From: a bacterium
Lineage (GTDB): Bacteria > Margulisbacteria > Marinamargulisbacteria > UBA817 > JAQBTH01
Direction: 5' to 3'
NCBI GenBank assembly: GCA_027623425.1
Contig: JAQBTH010000004.1
Span: forward strand, 1-48,655
DNA: 48,655 nucleotides
The notes under the pieces: model-generated
Told to the model about the DNA's origin: nothing
Seen by the model: only the letters and a program-made list of their open reading frames with translations
Databases searched by the model: none
In this document: piece by piece, positions 8,322-16,289 of the stretch
Layout: each line of letters begins with the position of its first letter
Numbering within the stretch: position 1 is the first letter of the stretch
Position numbers and translations under genes: made by a program

Positions 8322-10079
8322 GTGGTGCCAAAAACAAAAAAGAACTTCAGCAGTACAATTAAGCTAGGTCCTGCGATTGGGGACTGGACTAAGATCGAAC
8401 CCAATCAACGTCCCATCGAAGCTGCAAACATACGTGAAATCAAGCGTCCAAATTTTGACAGCTTGCCCCAAGCGGATGTTCGATATTTACATTTATTGCA
8501 CTACAGAATGGCAGAGCGCATTCTCAATAAACTAAGTGAAGATTTGAACATTAAGACGGAACTTCACTCCATTTCGGCAACACAATTATCTGGCGAAGAC
8601 TTCAAAGAGTATTTGAATGAGCCCTTGATTCAATTTGACCTGCACCTTAAGAGTGTGGGTACTCTTAATTTTATTATTGACCCTACCCTTGGTGAAGTAT
8701 TGGTAAATCGCATGACTGGTAGCGATGATCCAATTGCTGATATTGGCAAGGCCTTTACAGATTTAGACGATTCAATTTTATCCAGCCAAGTAGAAGAATT
8801 TATACCGATTTTCTCTGAGATGTGGAAACAAATTTTTGAGCCACAACATATTCATTACCAAAGTCAGTTCGGTTCGTATATTTTTGATGACAAATTTACA
8901 GATCGGGATGCCTATGTATTCTTTGGATTTTATTTTACGATCGGTTATTCCGACGTATTGCGCTTCATCATTGCCTACCCAAGCTCAATTATTCGCAAGT
9001 TATTACGCTACCACCAACGGGTTGTAACGCCAATGAAAAGGCGTGTGCGCTTACTGCCTAAAACATTGCAATCCATTCAGGTAAAGGTTTCTGCGGAATT
9101 GGGTTCATCTGAAATTATCATGAGTGATTTAAAGTCATTAGAGCCAGGAGATATCATTACATTAGACAGTAAAATTGAAGACCCCGTTAAAGTAACGTTG
9201 GGATCTAGTCGCGCTATTATGGGGCAAGCTGGCGTATCTCGAAACCGTGTGTGTGTTCAGTTGTTAAACCAAGAAGAATTGGATGACGTACAGGCTCTGG
9301 ATTCAATGGACCAATTGATCGATGAAAATTCAAAAGACCTACTGCCCTCCCATTTTACGGAAAAAGCAACACAATTCACTGAAGACGATCACACATGGGG
9401 AAAAGAGCCTCAAATGATTGCATCTCCAATAAAAGGTGTTGTGAATGCAGGCACAGATGCCTCGCTCGTTGATGATACCGATGACTTCTCTATGGGTAGT
9501 GGCACTCCCGGATTATTGTTTGATGACCTGTCAGCAACAGATCCAAGTGATGAAGACGATGCGGACGCACAACACTATAATGAATTTGATGATGATAACG
9601 AAAATGATGATGATGATGATGATAACTCGCTTATGGAAGCCAATGCAGCAATCGATGATGAATTAGACGATGATGTAATCGTGCACGATAAAGAAGACGG
9701 TGACGACGAAGATTTCGGATTCAATATGCCCGAAATACCCGATGAAGAATTACGTGAGCAAGAAGAAGCAATGGCGATGGCTGAGTCAGAAATGGCCGTT
9801 GCTGATGAGGCGCTTCCTAACTCGGAAGGTCTTCAAGATTTGGTTGATTATGATGAGGAAGACGAACAAACATTCGGTTCTGCCGCCAAAAGCATTCCAG
9901 CATTAGGATTAGAAGATGACGACGAAGACGATGAGTTAGATGATTACCAAGAACTCGCATTGCCGTTAAGCGACCCCAATAAAGTGACGGCATCAACTGA
10001 CGCACTTCCTCCGCCCATAACTTCTGATGAAGACGATGATGATAATGATGATTTTTCATGGGATGATTTAGATGATTGA
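8322..10079 (+). CDS. fliM: Flagellar switch protein FliM with long acidic C-terminal tail
   Basis: FliM forms the C-ring with FliN and FliG and sets rotation direction. Residues 40-235 match the FliM middle domain (helix ADVRYLHLLHYRMAERILNK, then QLSGEDFKEYLNEPLI). Residues 245-315 are an SPOA domain (IQVKVSAELGSSEIIMSDLK to NRVCVQLL). The short N-terminal EIDALL-type CheY-binding motif is not visible. After the SPOA domain, where FliM normally ends, there are about 265 more residues that are extremely rich in Asp and Glu with several poly-Asp runs. At 585 residues it is far longer than the usual 330-350. The start is GTG with a weak AGAAG upstream. The 3' end overlaps the ParA-like gene by 8 bases. 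Confidence 0.85.
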   Translation: MVPKTKKNFSSTIKLGPAIGDWTKIEPNQRPIEAANIREIKRPNFDSLPQADVRYLHLLHYRMAERILNKLSEDLNIKTELHSISATQLSGEDFKEYLNEPLIQFDLHLKSVGTLNFIIDPTLGEVLVNRMTGSDDPIADIGKAFTDLDDSILSSQVEEFIPIFSEMWKQIFEPQHIHYQSQFGSYIFDDKFTDRDAYVFFGFYFTIGYSDVLRFIIAYPSSIIRKLLRYHQRVVTPMKRRVRLLPKTLQSIQVKVSAELGSSEIIMSDLKSLEPGDIITLDSKIEDPVKVTLGSSRAIMGQAGVSRNRVCVQLLNQEELDDVQALDSMDQLIDENSKDLLPSHFTEKATQFTEDDHTWGKEPQMIASPIKGVVNAGTDASLVDDTDDFSMGSGTPGLLFDDLSATDPSDEDDADAQHYNEFDDDNENDDDDDDNSLMEANAAIDDELDDDVIVHDKEDGDDEDFGFNMPEIPDEELREQEEAMAMAESEMAVADEALPNSEGLQDLVDYDEEDEQTFGSAAKSIPALGLEDDDEDDELDDYQELALPLSDPNKVTASTDALPPPITSDEDDDDNDDFSWDDLDD

Positions 10080-10848
10080 TAACACCGAATCGCAACACAA
10101 CAGCCGCCGTATATGCGTCATCAACTATAAAGGCGGAACAGGCAAGACATGCACCGTAGTCAATCTTGGTCATGGCCTTGCATTGGCAGGTAAACGTGTC
10201 CTAATCGTCGACACAGATCCCCAAGGTTCATCTGGCTATCATTTGGGTATCCGCAATCCAAAGTATTCGCTATACGATCTTTTAGTCGGCAATGCAACAA
10301 GCCCGGAATGCATTGTAAATGCCAGACAAAACCTGGATATCATCCCTTCAAATGAACGGCTTTTTCCTGCGGAAATGGCACTTAGTAAAATGAAAAACAG
10401 AGAAATGATTTTGTCTCAAAAGTTGCGTGGGCTCCAAAATCAATACGATTATATTATTGTGGATTGTGCGCCAAGCATCAATCTTTTAAACCAAAACTCT
10501 CTTACTTATGCCCAAGAAATATTTCTTCCCGTTTCAATGGAATATTTGAGCCTAGTGGGCATTAAACAGCTACTTAATAACATTAAAATTATTAACAAGA
10601 TTTTTAGACATAATTTAAAGGTTTCTAAACTAATTCCAACTTTCTTCGATAAACGTAACAGTAAATCTAAAGTTGTCATGGACTCCCTTAATAGGGTATT
10701 CTCTCAAGTAATGGCCAATCCCATTCGTTCTAGTGTTGCGATCTCTGAAGCGGCTGGTTATCGGCAAACTATTTTTGAGTATAACCCCAAGTCCAGTGGC
10801 GCTGAGGACTATCAAATATTAACAAACGAGGTAATTGCAGATGGATAA
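10072..10848 (+). CDS. ParA/MinD-family P-loop ATPase encoded between fliM and fliN
   Basis: The protein is 258 residues with a deviant Walker A, KGGTGKT, at about residues 20-26. It also has the VDTDPQGSSGYHLG switch I region and YDYIIVDCAPSINLLN for Walker B, all typical of ParA/Soj ATPases. Such proteins dimerise on ATP and position cargo (plasmids, chemoreceptors, flagella via FlhG/FleN). No parB or parS-like sequence is next to it. The start overlaps the fliM stop by 8 bases and its stop overlaps the fliN start, so it is built into the switch operon. Flagellar number or placement control is a plausible job, but that is inference. Typical FlhG genes lie after flhF, which is absent here. 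Confidence 0.85.
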   Translation: MIDNTESQHNSRRICVINYKGGTGKTCTVVNLGHGLALAGKRVLIVDTDPQGSSGYHLGIRNPKYSLYDLLVGNATSPECIVNARQNLDIIPSNERLFPAEMALSKMKNREMILSQKLRGLQNQYDYIIVDCAPSINLLNQNSLTYAQEIFLPVSMEYLSLVGIKQLLNNIKIINKIFRHNLKVSKLIPTFFDKRNSKSKVVMDSLNRVFSQVMANPIRSSVAISEAAGYRQTIFEYNPKSSGAEDYQILTNEVIADG

Positions 10849-11824
10849 CACCCCCCACGGTTTTGAAGACCCGCTTAGTGATATAGACCCAATTATGGAG
10901 CAAGCCTTTTCGGTTAGTGCTTCTGATTATCGATCCCAACAGGAACCGGCCTCAGAGCCATTGAATGCAACAGCGACACCCGTTTCAAGTGAGACCTATG
11001 ACGACTCTGATTTTTCAGATGATGATTTTGATAACACTCCGTTATCAGAAGAAATCGCTCAGCCGGCGTCTGATGACCTGTCTGATTTGAGCGATGACCT
11101 GTTTGCTCCAGAACCGTCATATGCACCTTCGCCGGCTGCGGCACCAGCGGCAGTGGCACACAACGAACCAGAGCATCAGTCTCGTCCGTTTAGTGAACCG
11201 GCGCCATCGTTTGATTCACGCCCACAGGCTGAACCCGCTCATTTCTATTCGTCTCCAATAGAGGATATACCACAGCCTGGTGATAATTTTATGCAAGGAC
11301 CGTCTTACCAAGACACAGTGTCATCACAGGAGCCCAGCTATTCGGAGTCATTCGTGACCCCGCCATCAAACCCATATGCATCTGCCCCTGCAGCGTCACA
11401 GCAAGAGCCAGCGCAGTCTTATGCACCTTCTGATTCTCACATGGCTGTTCCAGCCCCACCTCCTTCAGCGCCGCCTTCAATGGGTGCACCAGCGAATAAT
11501 CCTGATAATGGAAATGGTAACGCCCTTAATTATGTGGAATTTCCTGATTTACAAGACGCCGCGATTGAAGGCCGAAAAATTGAAGATGGTGTGTTAAGCA
11601 GCATACCAGTAAAAGTCTCTGTTGAACTTGGTCGTTCTCATTTGTCTTTACAAGAAGTGTATGAGTTAACGGAAGGATCTATCATCGAACTTGAGCGCTT
11701 GGTCGGCGAACCTTTGGATCTTGTTATTAATGGCCAGGTTATCGCGCAAGGTGAAGTAGTTGCGATTGATAACAAGTACGGGCTTCGTATTAAGAATTTA
11801 ACTTCCAATAAAACTGTTGCGTAA
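10841..11824 (+). CDS. fliN: Flagellar switch protein FliN with long Pro/Ala-rich N-terminal region
   Basis: Only the last 80 residues or so are a FliN-type SPOA domain (LSSIPVKVSVELGRSHLSLQ, then GSIIELERLVGEPLDLVING, then AIDNKYGLRI). This domain forms the base of the C-ring and helps dock export chaperones. The first 240 residues are acidic and then rich in Pro, Ala, Ser and Gln, with no recognisable fold. At 327 residues it is longer than the usual 100-150. I chose ATG 10841 (GAGG about 8 nt upstream) over TTG 10835. The ATG overlaps the end of the ParA-like gene, and fliO starts directly after the stop. Confidence 0.85.
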   Translation: MDNTPHGFEDPLSDIDPIMEQAFSVSASDYRSQQEPASEPLNATATPVSSETYDDSDFSDDDFDNTPLSEEIAQPASDDLSDLSDDLFAPEPSYAPSPAAAPAAVAHNEPEHQSRPFSEPAPSFDSRPQAEPAHFYSSPIEDIPQPGDNFMQGPSYQDTVSSQEPSYSESFVTPPSNPYASAPAASQQEPAQSYAPSDSHMAVPAPPPSAPPSMGAPANNPDNGNGNALNYVEFPDLQDAAIEGRKIEDGVLSSIPVKVSVELGRSHLSLQEVYELTEGSIIELERLVGEPLDLVINGQVIAQGEVVAIDNKYGLRIKNLTSNKTVA

Positions 11825-12061
11825 ATGACCCTGCAGTACATACTTCAGGTCTTAACCACTCTAGCCCTTCTTGGAGTGACGTTGTATGTGTTATACCGTG
11901 TTACAAATACGCTGCAACGTAAACGATACAGTGGCGACATCGATATTATAGATCGCCGTCCGATTGACGCCTCTACAGCATTAATTATTGTGAAGGTACG
12001 TGGTAAAGACTATTTAATGTCCTCTGGTACAAAGGGGTTACAGGTGTTGGATCAACTATGA
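11825..12061 (+). CDS. fliO: Flagellar biosynthesis protein FliO (short form)
   Basis: The protein is 78 residues with one N-terminal membrane helix (residues 5-27). A small soluble domain follows with the FliO pattern: IDIIDRRPIDASTALIIVKV, then GKDYLMSSGTKGLQVLDQL. FliO helps assemble the FliP ring of the export gate. Its place between fliN and fliP is the standard order. It begins at the base after the fliN stop and overlaps fliP by 4 bases. Small size and low conservation limit certainty, but context is strong. Confidence 0.8.
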   Translation: MTLQYILQVLTTLALLGVTLYVLYRVTNTLQRKRYSGDIDIIDRRPIDASTALIIVKVRGKDYLMSSGTKGLQVLDQL

Positions 12062-12804
12062 AACGATTAATCCCCTTATTCATTGCCCTTGCCTTGCCTT
12101 TCATATCTCAACTTGCGTTTGCTCAGCCCGCCCCAGGTGCTTTAAATCTGAATCTAGAAAGCTTTACTGAACCGATGCAGTTTAGTTCATCAATTGGCCT
12201 ACTAGTGGCGATGTCATCCATTAGTTTGGCTCCATTTTTTCTATTATCTACAACATCATTTTTACGTTTTGCCATCGTTCTTGGAATGATTCGTAACGCG
12301 GTAGGTACCAATCAAACGCCCCCTAACCCTGTTATTATTTCACTTGCATTGTTTCTTACCATTTATGTGATGACCCCCACATGGTTACAGGTATATGACA
12401 ATGCCATTCAACCGTATAACAATGGCGCCATTACCCAAGAACAGGCTATTGCAGCTGGTATTCAACCATTTCGTAACTTCATGCTGCGCTATACACGGGA
12501 AAAAGATTTGGCCTTATTTATCGAATTTTCCAAAATTCCACAAGTCACTGATATCACAGAAGTTCCGATGTTTGTTGTTATTCCAGCATTTCTAATTAGT
12601 GAGTTAAAAACAGCCTTTCAAATTGGATTCTTAATTTTTATTCCTTTCGTCGTTATTGATTTAATCGTGTCGAATATCTTGTTATCATTGGGTATGTTTA
12701 TGCTTTCACCGGTTATGATTTCGTTACCCTTTAAAATTTTACTTTTCGTGTTGGTAGATGGTTGGAATTTAATTATTCGCGGCCTGCTATCTGGTTTTCA
12801 GTAG
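12058..12804 (+). CDS. fliP: Flagellar export gate protein FliP
   Basis: FliP forms the core ring of the type III export gate in the inner membrane. The protein has 248 residues, normal length. It has a cleavable-type signal sequence (MKRLIPLFIALALPFISQLA), as FliP usually does. The conserved FLRFAIVLGMIRNAVGTNQT and LFLTIYVMTPTW segments follow, with four membrane helices in total. It overlaps fliO by 4 bases and is followed after 13 nt by fliQ. Confidence 0.97.
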   Translation: MKRLIPLFIALALPFISQLAFAQPAPGALNLNLESFTEPMQFSSSIGLLVAMSSISLAPFFLLSTTSFLRFAIVLGMIRNAVGTNQTPPNPVIISLALFLTIYVMTPTWLQVYDNAIQPYNNGAITQEQAIAAGIQPFRNFMLRYTREKDLALFIEFSKIPQVTDITEVPMFVVIPAFLISELKTAFQIGFLIFIPFVVIDLIVSNILLSLGMFMLSPVMISLPFKILLFVLVDGWNLIIRGLLSGFQ

Positions 12805-12817
12805 GAAGGAGATTTAA

Positions 12818-13087
12818 ATGACGCTTGATAATGTAACCGCTGTAGTAAATGAAGGTATTCAGATTATTATCATCACGTCGATGCCATCGATTGGTTTAGG
12901 TCTTCTAGTGGGGTTACTGATTGCGGTGTTTCAAGCGGTTACGCAAATTCAAGAACAAACCCTTACTTTTGTGCCAAAGATGATTATCGTTTTTATCGTT
13001 ATTTCTGCTACTTTTCCATGGATGAGTAATCTAATTATGGATATGACCGTGGGAATGTGGAATCAAATCCCAGTTTATTCTAGATGA
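12818..13087 (+). CDS. fliQ: Flagellar export gate protein FliQ
   Basis: At 89 residues with two membrane helices, it is typical of FliQ, which packs around the FliP-FliR core. The segment GLLVGLLIAVFQAVTQIQEQ and the following TLTFVPKMIIVFIV are family hallmarks. A strong AAGGAG lies about 8 nt before the ATG. The stop overlaps the fliR start as ATGA. Confidence 0.97.
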   Translation: MTLDNVTAVVNEGIQIIIITSMPSIGLGLLVGLLIAVFQAVTQIQEQTLTFVPKMIIVFIVISATFPWMSNLIMDMTVGMWNQIPVYSR

Positions 13088-13854
13088 TTATAACCACCGC
13101 CCAGGCTGTCACATTTGGCTTGGTCTTTACTCGGACTGTTGTGATGGTATTAATGTCACCGGTATTAAGCAACAAAGAGGTCTTTTCTCTTGCTAAAATT
13201 ACATTTATATTTTGGCTTTGTGGGTTGGTTATTTTCTATATTCCCTTACCTCAAGAATTTCCTCTAACTCCGGTTACGTTTCTTTTTGCCATGATGACAG
13301 AAGCAATGATTGGGGCGATTTTGGGGTTTGTTGCCCAATTGCTATTGATCGGCTTGGAATTCGCCGGAAACTTGATGGATACGCAGGCGGGTTTAAGTGT
13401 TGCCTCTCAACTCGATCCCTCTTCAGGGCAGGCCACCACCCTTATCTCGAAACTGATGAAAACCATAGCGATGCTGGTTTTTTTGCTGATAGATGGTCAT
13501 CACGTCATGTTGGCAACGCTGATGCAGAGTTTTCAAGGGCTACCCATTGGTTCTCCATTCCAATTGGCCCAAGCCTCGCATCATGTGGCCTCGTCTGGAG
13601 TTCTGATCTTTGAGTTGGCCTTACAACTTTCCGCCCCCATTTTATTAATTGTCTTCCTGATCGACTTTGGTTTTGGCATGCTAAGCCGAGTTGCGCCTCA
13701 AGTAAACGTATTTCAGTTGGGATTCCAAATTAAACCAGTTGTGAGTTTGTTTATCTTCCTGAGTATTGTTCCAGGACTCGTGGATTTAATGTATTATCTA
13801 TTGGAGCAGGTGTCACAAAATCTGCTTGAAGTACTATTTTTATTACGCTTGTAG
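13084..13854 (+). CDS. fliR: Flagellar export gate protein FliR
   Basis: FliR is the single-copy subunit that completes the FliP5-FliR1 gate. The protein has 256 residues, normal length, with about six hydrophobic segments. Family features include FARTVVMVLMSP-like residues near the start (VFTRTVVMVLMSP) and LEFAGNLMDTQAGLSVASQL in the middle. It overlaps fliQ by 4 bases and is followed by flhB after 9 nt. Confidence 0.96.
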   Translation: MIITTAQAVTFGLVFTRTVVMVLMSPVLSNKEVFSLAKITFIFWLCGLVIFYIPLPQEFPLTPVTFLFAMMTEAMIGAILGFVAQLLLIGLEFAGNLMDTQAGLSVASQLDPSSGQATTLISKLMKTIAMLVFLLIDGHHVMLATLMQSFQGLPIGSPFQLAQASHHVASSGVLIFELALQLSAPILLIVFLIDFGFGMLSRVAPQVNVFQLGFQIKPVVSLFIFLSIVPGLVDLMYYLLEQVSQNLLEVLFLLRL

Positions 13855-13863
13855 GAGACGCTT

Positions 13864-14928
13864 ATGGGAGAAGATTCAGGGGATAAGACCGAAGAACCAA
13901 CCCCCCATAAACTTCGAGAAGCTAGAAACAAAGGGCAGATTGCAAAGAGTAAAGAGTTTACCTCTGCAATATTGCTGCTCGCCTCCTTTTATACATTAAA
14001 AGGCTTTGCCATGACCATGTGGGGAAAAATGTCTGGTTTATCTGTATCTGTTTTCTCTGTATTAGGGGAGCCCTTTAGTGGCGCTCTTGCAGGCTTTTTT
14101 ATGCGTGAAGGTTTAAAGGTCACCTTTTCGGTACTCATGCCGCTATTTTTAGTCATTATGATTCTTGCGATCATTCTTGAAGCGTTGCAAACTAATTTTT
14201 TGATTAGCGCTGAGCCATTGGCCCCTAAATTAGATAATATTAATCCGATTAGCGGCTTTAAAAAGTTCTTTTCGCTAAAACAGTATGTGGAATTGATTAA
14301 ATCACTGATTAAAATGAGTATTGTCATTGCCCTACTCTATTTTATTATTCGCGATGAATATTTTATTATTACCCAATCTCAAGTACGAAATATTTGGCTT
14401 ATCATGGGTAAGGTGGGTGCTATCGTCATGAAAGTTGTGACTCAAATTGGCGTGGCATACTTTTTTATTGCACTACTAGATTTCGTGTATCAGCGTTACG
14501 AATTTATCAAATCGATGCGCATGACCAAAAAAGAGATTAAGGAAGAATACAAGCGTTTGGAAGGTGACCCTACGGTAAAGCAACGGCAACGAGAGGCGCA
14601 GCGCAATATGGCTCAAGGGCGCCAAATGGGGGCGGTGCCTGGGGCTGATGTGGTGGTAACAAACCCCGTGCATGTGGCCGTCGCGCTAAAGTACGACCAG
14701 AATGAAAACAGAGCCCCTATTGTGTTGGCCAAAGGCCGACGACTCGTTGCCCATGAGATTAAACGCATTGCGGAAGAGCATTTTATTCCCATCATGGAAA
14801 ATCCGCCCCTAGCGCGCGCCATCTTTAAGGAATCTGAAGTGGGCGATGAAATACCGGTGGAATACTATAAGATTGTGGCAGAAATACTTGCTTTTGTATT
14901 TAATCTGAAAAAGAACAGAAAAAGGTAA
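13864..14928 (+). CDS. flhB: Flagellar export switch protein FlhB with NPVH in place of NPTH
   Basis: FlhB is the inner-membrane protein that switches export from hook to filament substrates. The N-terminus EDSGDKTEEPTPHKLREARN is the family signature, followed by four membrane helices and a cytoplasmic domain from about residue 215. Family FlhB proteins cleave themselves between N and P of an NPTH loop. Here the loop reads N267-P268-V269-H270 within ADVVVTNPVHVAVALKY. The scissile Asn-Pro and the His remain but Thr is replaced by Val. APIVLAKGRR and ENPPLARAIF confirm the rest of the domain. A GGAG lies 7 nt before the ATG. At 354 residues it has the usual length. Confidence 0.96.
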   Translation: MGEDSGDKTEEPTPHKLREARNKGQIAKSKEFTSAILLLASFYTLKGFAMTMWGKMSGLSVSVFSVLGEPFSGALAGFFMREGLKVTFSVLMPLFLVIMILAIILEALQTNFLISAEPLAPKLDNINPISGFKKFFSLKQYVELIKSLIKMSIVIALLYFIIRDEYFIITQSQVRNIWLIMGKVGAIVMKVVTQIGVAYFFIALLDFVYQRYEFIKSMRMTKKEIKEEYKRLEGDPTVKQRQREAQRNMAQGRQMGAVPGADVVVTNPVHVAVALKYDQNENRAPIVLAKGRRLVAHEIKRIAEEHFIPIMENPPLARAIFKESEVGDEIPVEYYKIVAEILAFVFNLKKNRKR

Positions 14929-14958
14929 CATAATTTTCAATTTTTAATATTTTCGAAC

Positions 14959-14986
14959 TTGCTGGTACACTTTAATTTGATATGTT
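14959..14986 (+). promoter_or_regulatory. Possible promoter before the alpha/beta hydrolase (TTGCTG-16-TATGTT)
   Basis: TTGCTG (14959-14964) and TATGTT (14981-14986) are 16 bp apart in the 96-bp gap after flhB. Both boxes are only moderate matches. The gap is AT-rich and shows no terminator hairpin. Confidence 0.35.
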
Positions 14987-15013
14987 TAATCGTCCCACAT
15001 TGACGCAATTTTT

Positions 15014-15070
15014 GAGGAGTTTCCGTGGTTTCATTTAGACGAATTTCATCACAATCAGTGGCAAGGGGCA
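15014..15070 (+). other. Likely true start of the hydrolase: strong RBS, GTG 15025 and a frameshift in a G-run
   Basis: GAGGAG (15014-15019) stands 5 nt before GTG 15025, the best ribosome site in the area. It opens a frame reading MVSFRRISSQSVARG that stops after 22 codons. Removing one G from the GGGG run near 15063-15066 fuses it to the hydrolase frame (SVARATGAASLTRTTTASTQ) without a break. Either the assembly has one G too many, or the gene is frameshifted here. Confidence 0.55.
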
Positions 15071-15124
15071 ACGGGTGCTGCCTCTTTAACTAGAACGACT
15101 ACAGCTAGTACGCAAGCGTCGGCA

Positions 15125-16189
15125 GTGGATACTGTACGCCGCCTAACTGTGGAAGCAGGTGAACGGCTGGGAGCGCGGGATTTTATGCTTTCTGTGAGTG
15201 CTGGAACAGCTGTTACGGGTGGAAGCAAACCGATGGGAAGGGTGCACTGCTGGGGAATCAATGAAACCGGTAAAACGCATCCGATTGTGCTGATGCACCA
15301 AAACTCGGGTTCAAAAGTAACAATGGAACCATTTATTGCAGCGCTGAAGCAAGAATTGGGCGATGAGCAGCCCATTTATGCATTTGATTTTCCAGGGCAC
15401 GGGGCTAGTGATGACGTACCTGACGATTCCTTATGCAATGCGTCGATTAATGGGTTTTCACAAGTGGCTACCGATGTTTTAAAACAACTGAATCTTGAAA
15501 ATGCAACTCTAATTGGGTTTTCTCTTGGTGGAAACGTGGCCCAAAATATGATGGATAGAAAACGTGTGGGTCGGGTGATTAGCTCTGGCGCGCCTACGGT
15601 TAAAATAAGTCCTACTGGATTGGTAAATGGATTTTTTCCAGATTCCGTAACGTTACCAACGGGCCAAACTATCACAAGAGAGGAGGCTCTGCACCAACTC
15701 ACAACCTCTGAACTGGCATCCCCTGAAGCGCGTCGCCGGTTTTTTACCCAATTATTTCCAATGTTTTTTCATCCAGATGGAAAAAGCGCCGCAAAGGATG
15801 GCGTTCTCACGGCCTATTTTGGCCCCACTGGAAGCGCTCGAGATACCTTAATTAGTTGCGTGGAGCGCACTCAACCCAGTGTGCGTACTGGTATTACTAA
15901 TCTAGTGGCATACTACAAAGCTGAAGCGCGCAACACAGTGGGGCTTGTTACCCAACCACAAAGACGAGACGAGGAACGGAAGTTATTCTTGTCTATTGAT
16001 GGTGAGAAGTGCCCATTTGGACGAACCACAACTCGAAAAACCTTTATCGAGAATTGCGATGCGCTTTCTCATGTAAGGCACGTGGTTATCAAAGGGGGCC
16101 GTCATGGCGCGTTGGTTACCCATGCGAAAGAGAGTGCGAGAGTGATCAAGGAGTGGCTTGAACCCCATATGCCTGCGACTAAACTATAA
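15125..16189 (+). CDS. Alpha/beta hydrolase fold protein inside the flagellar operon (start uncertain)
   Basis: The alpha/beta hydrolase core is clear: IVLMHQNSGSKVTMEPFIAA, AFDFPGHGASDDVPDDS, and the nucleophile elbow GFSLGG (LENATLIGFSLGGNVAQNMM). A late His in GGRHGALVTH would complete the catalytic triad. The substrate cannot be told. It lies between flhB and flhA on the same strand with about 100 nt on each side, unusual for a flagellar operon. The GTG at 15125 has no ribosome site, whereas GTG 15025 has a strong one in another frame. The intact product was probably 387 residues from 15025, with a one-base frameshift at the G-run near 15063. Confidence 0.75.
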   Translation: MDTVRRLTVEAGERLGARDFMLSVSAGTAVTGGSKPMGRVHCWGINETGKTHPIVLMHQNSGSKVTMEPFIAALKQELGDEQPIYAFDFPGHGASDDVPDDSLCNASINGFSQVATDVLKQLNLENATLIGFSLGGNVAQNMMDRKRVGRVISSGAPTVKISPTGLVNGFFPDSVTLPTGQTITREEALHQLTTSELASPEARRRFFTQLFPMFFHPDGKSAAKDGVLTAYFGPTGSARDTLISCVERTQPSVRTGITNLVAYYKAEARNTVGLVTQPQRRDEERKLFLSIDGEKCPFGRTTTRKTFIENCDALSHVRHVVIKGGRHGALVTHAKESARVIKEWLEPHMPATKL

Positions 16190-16289
16190 CGATTGGTGTC
16201 ATCTGTTGTAAATACGCTCGCGCAGCGTACTAAGAATGAGGAATTTTTGCCCCCCTACCTAGGTACAATTGTGGTAAAATACAGGTACA

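Noticed and set aside
9445-9906. Met-rich ORFs within fliM (9445-9666 and 9700-9906)
   Set aside because: They are out-of-frame readings of GATGAT repeats that code for Asp runs in the FliM tail.
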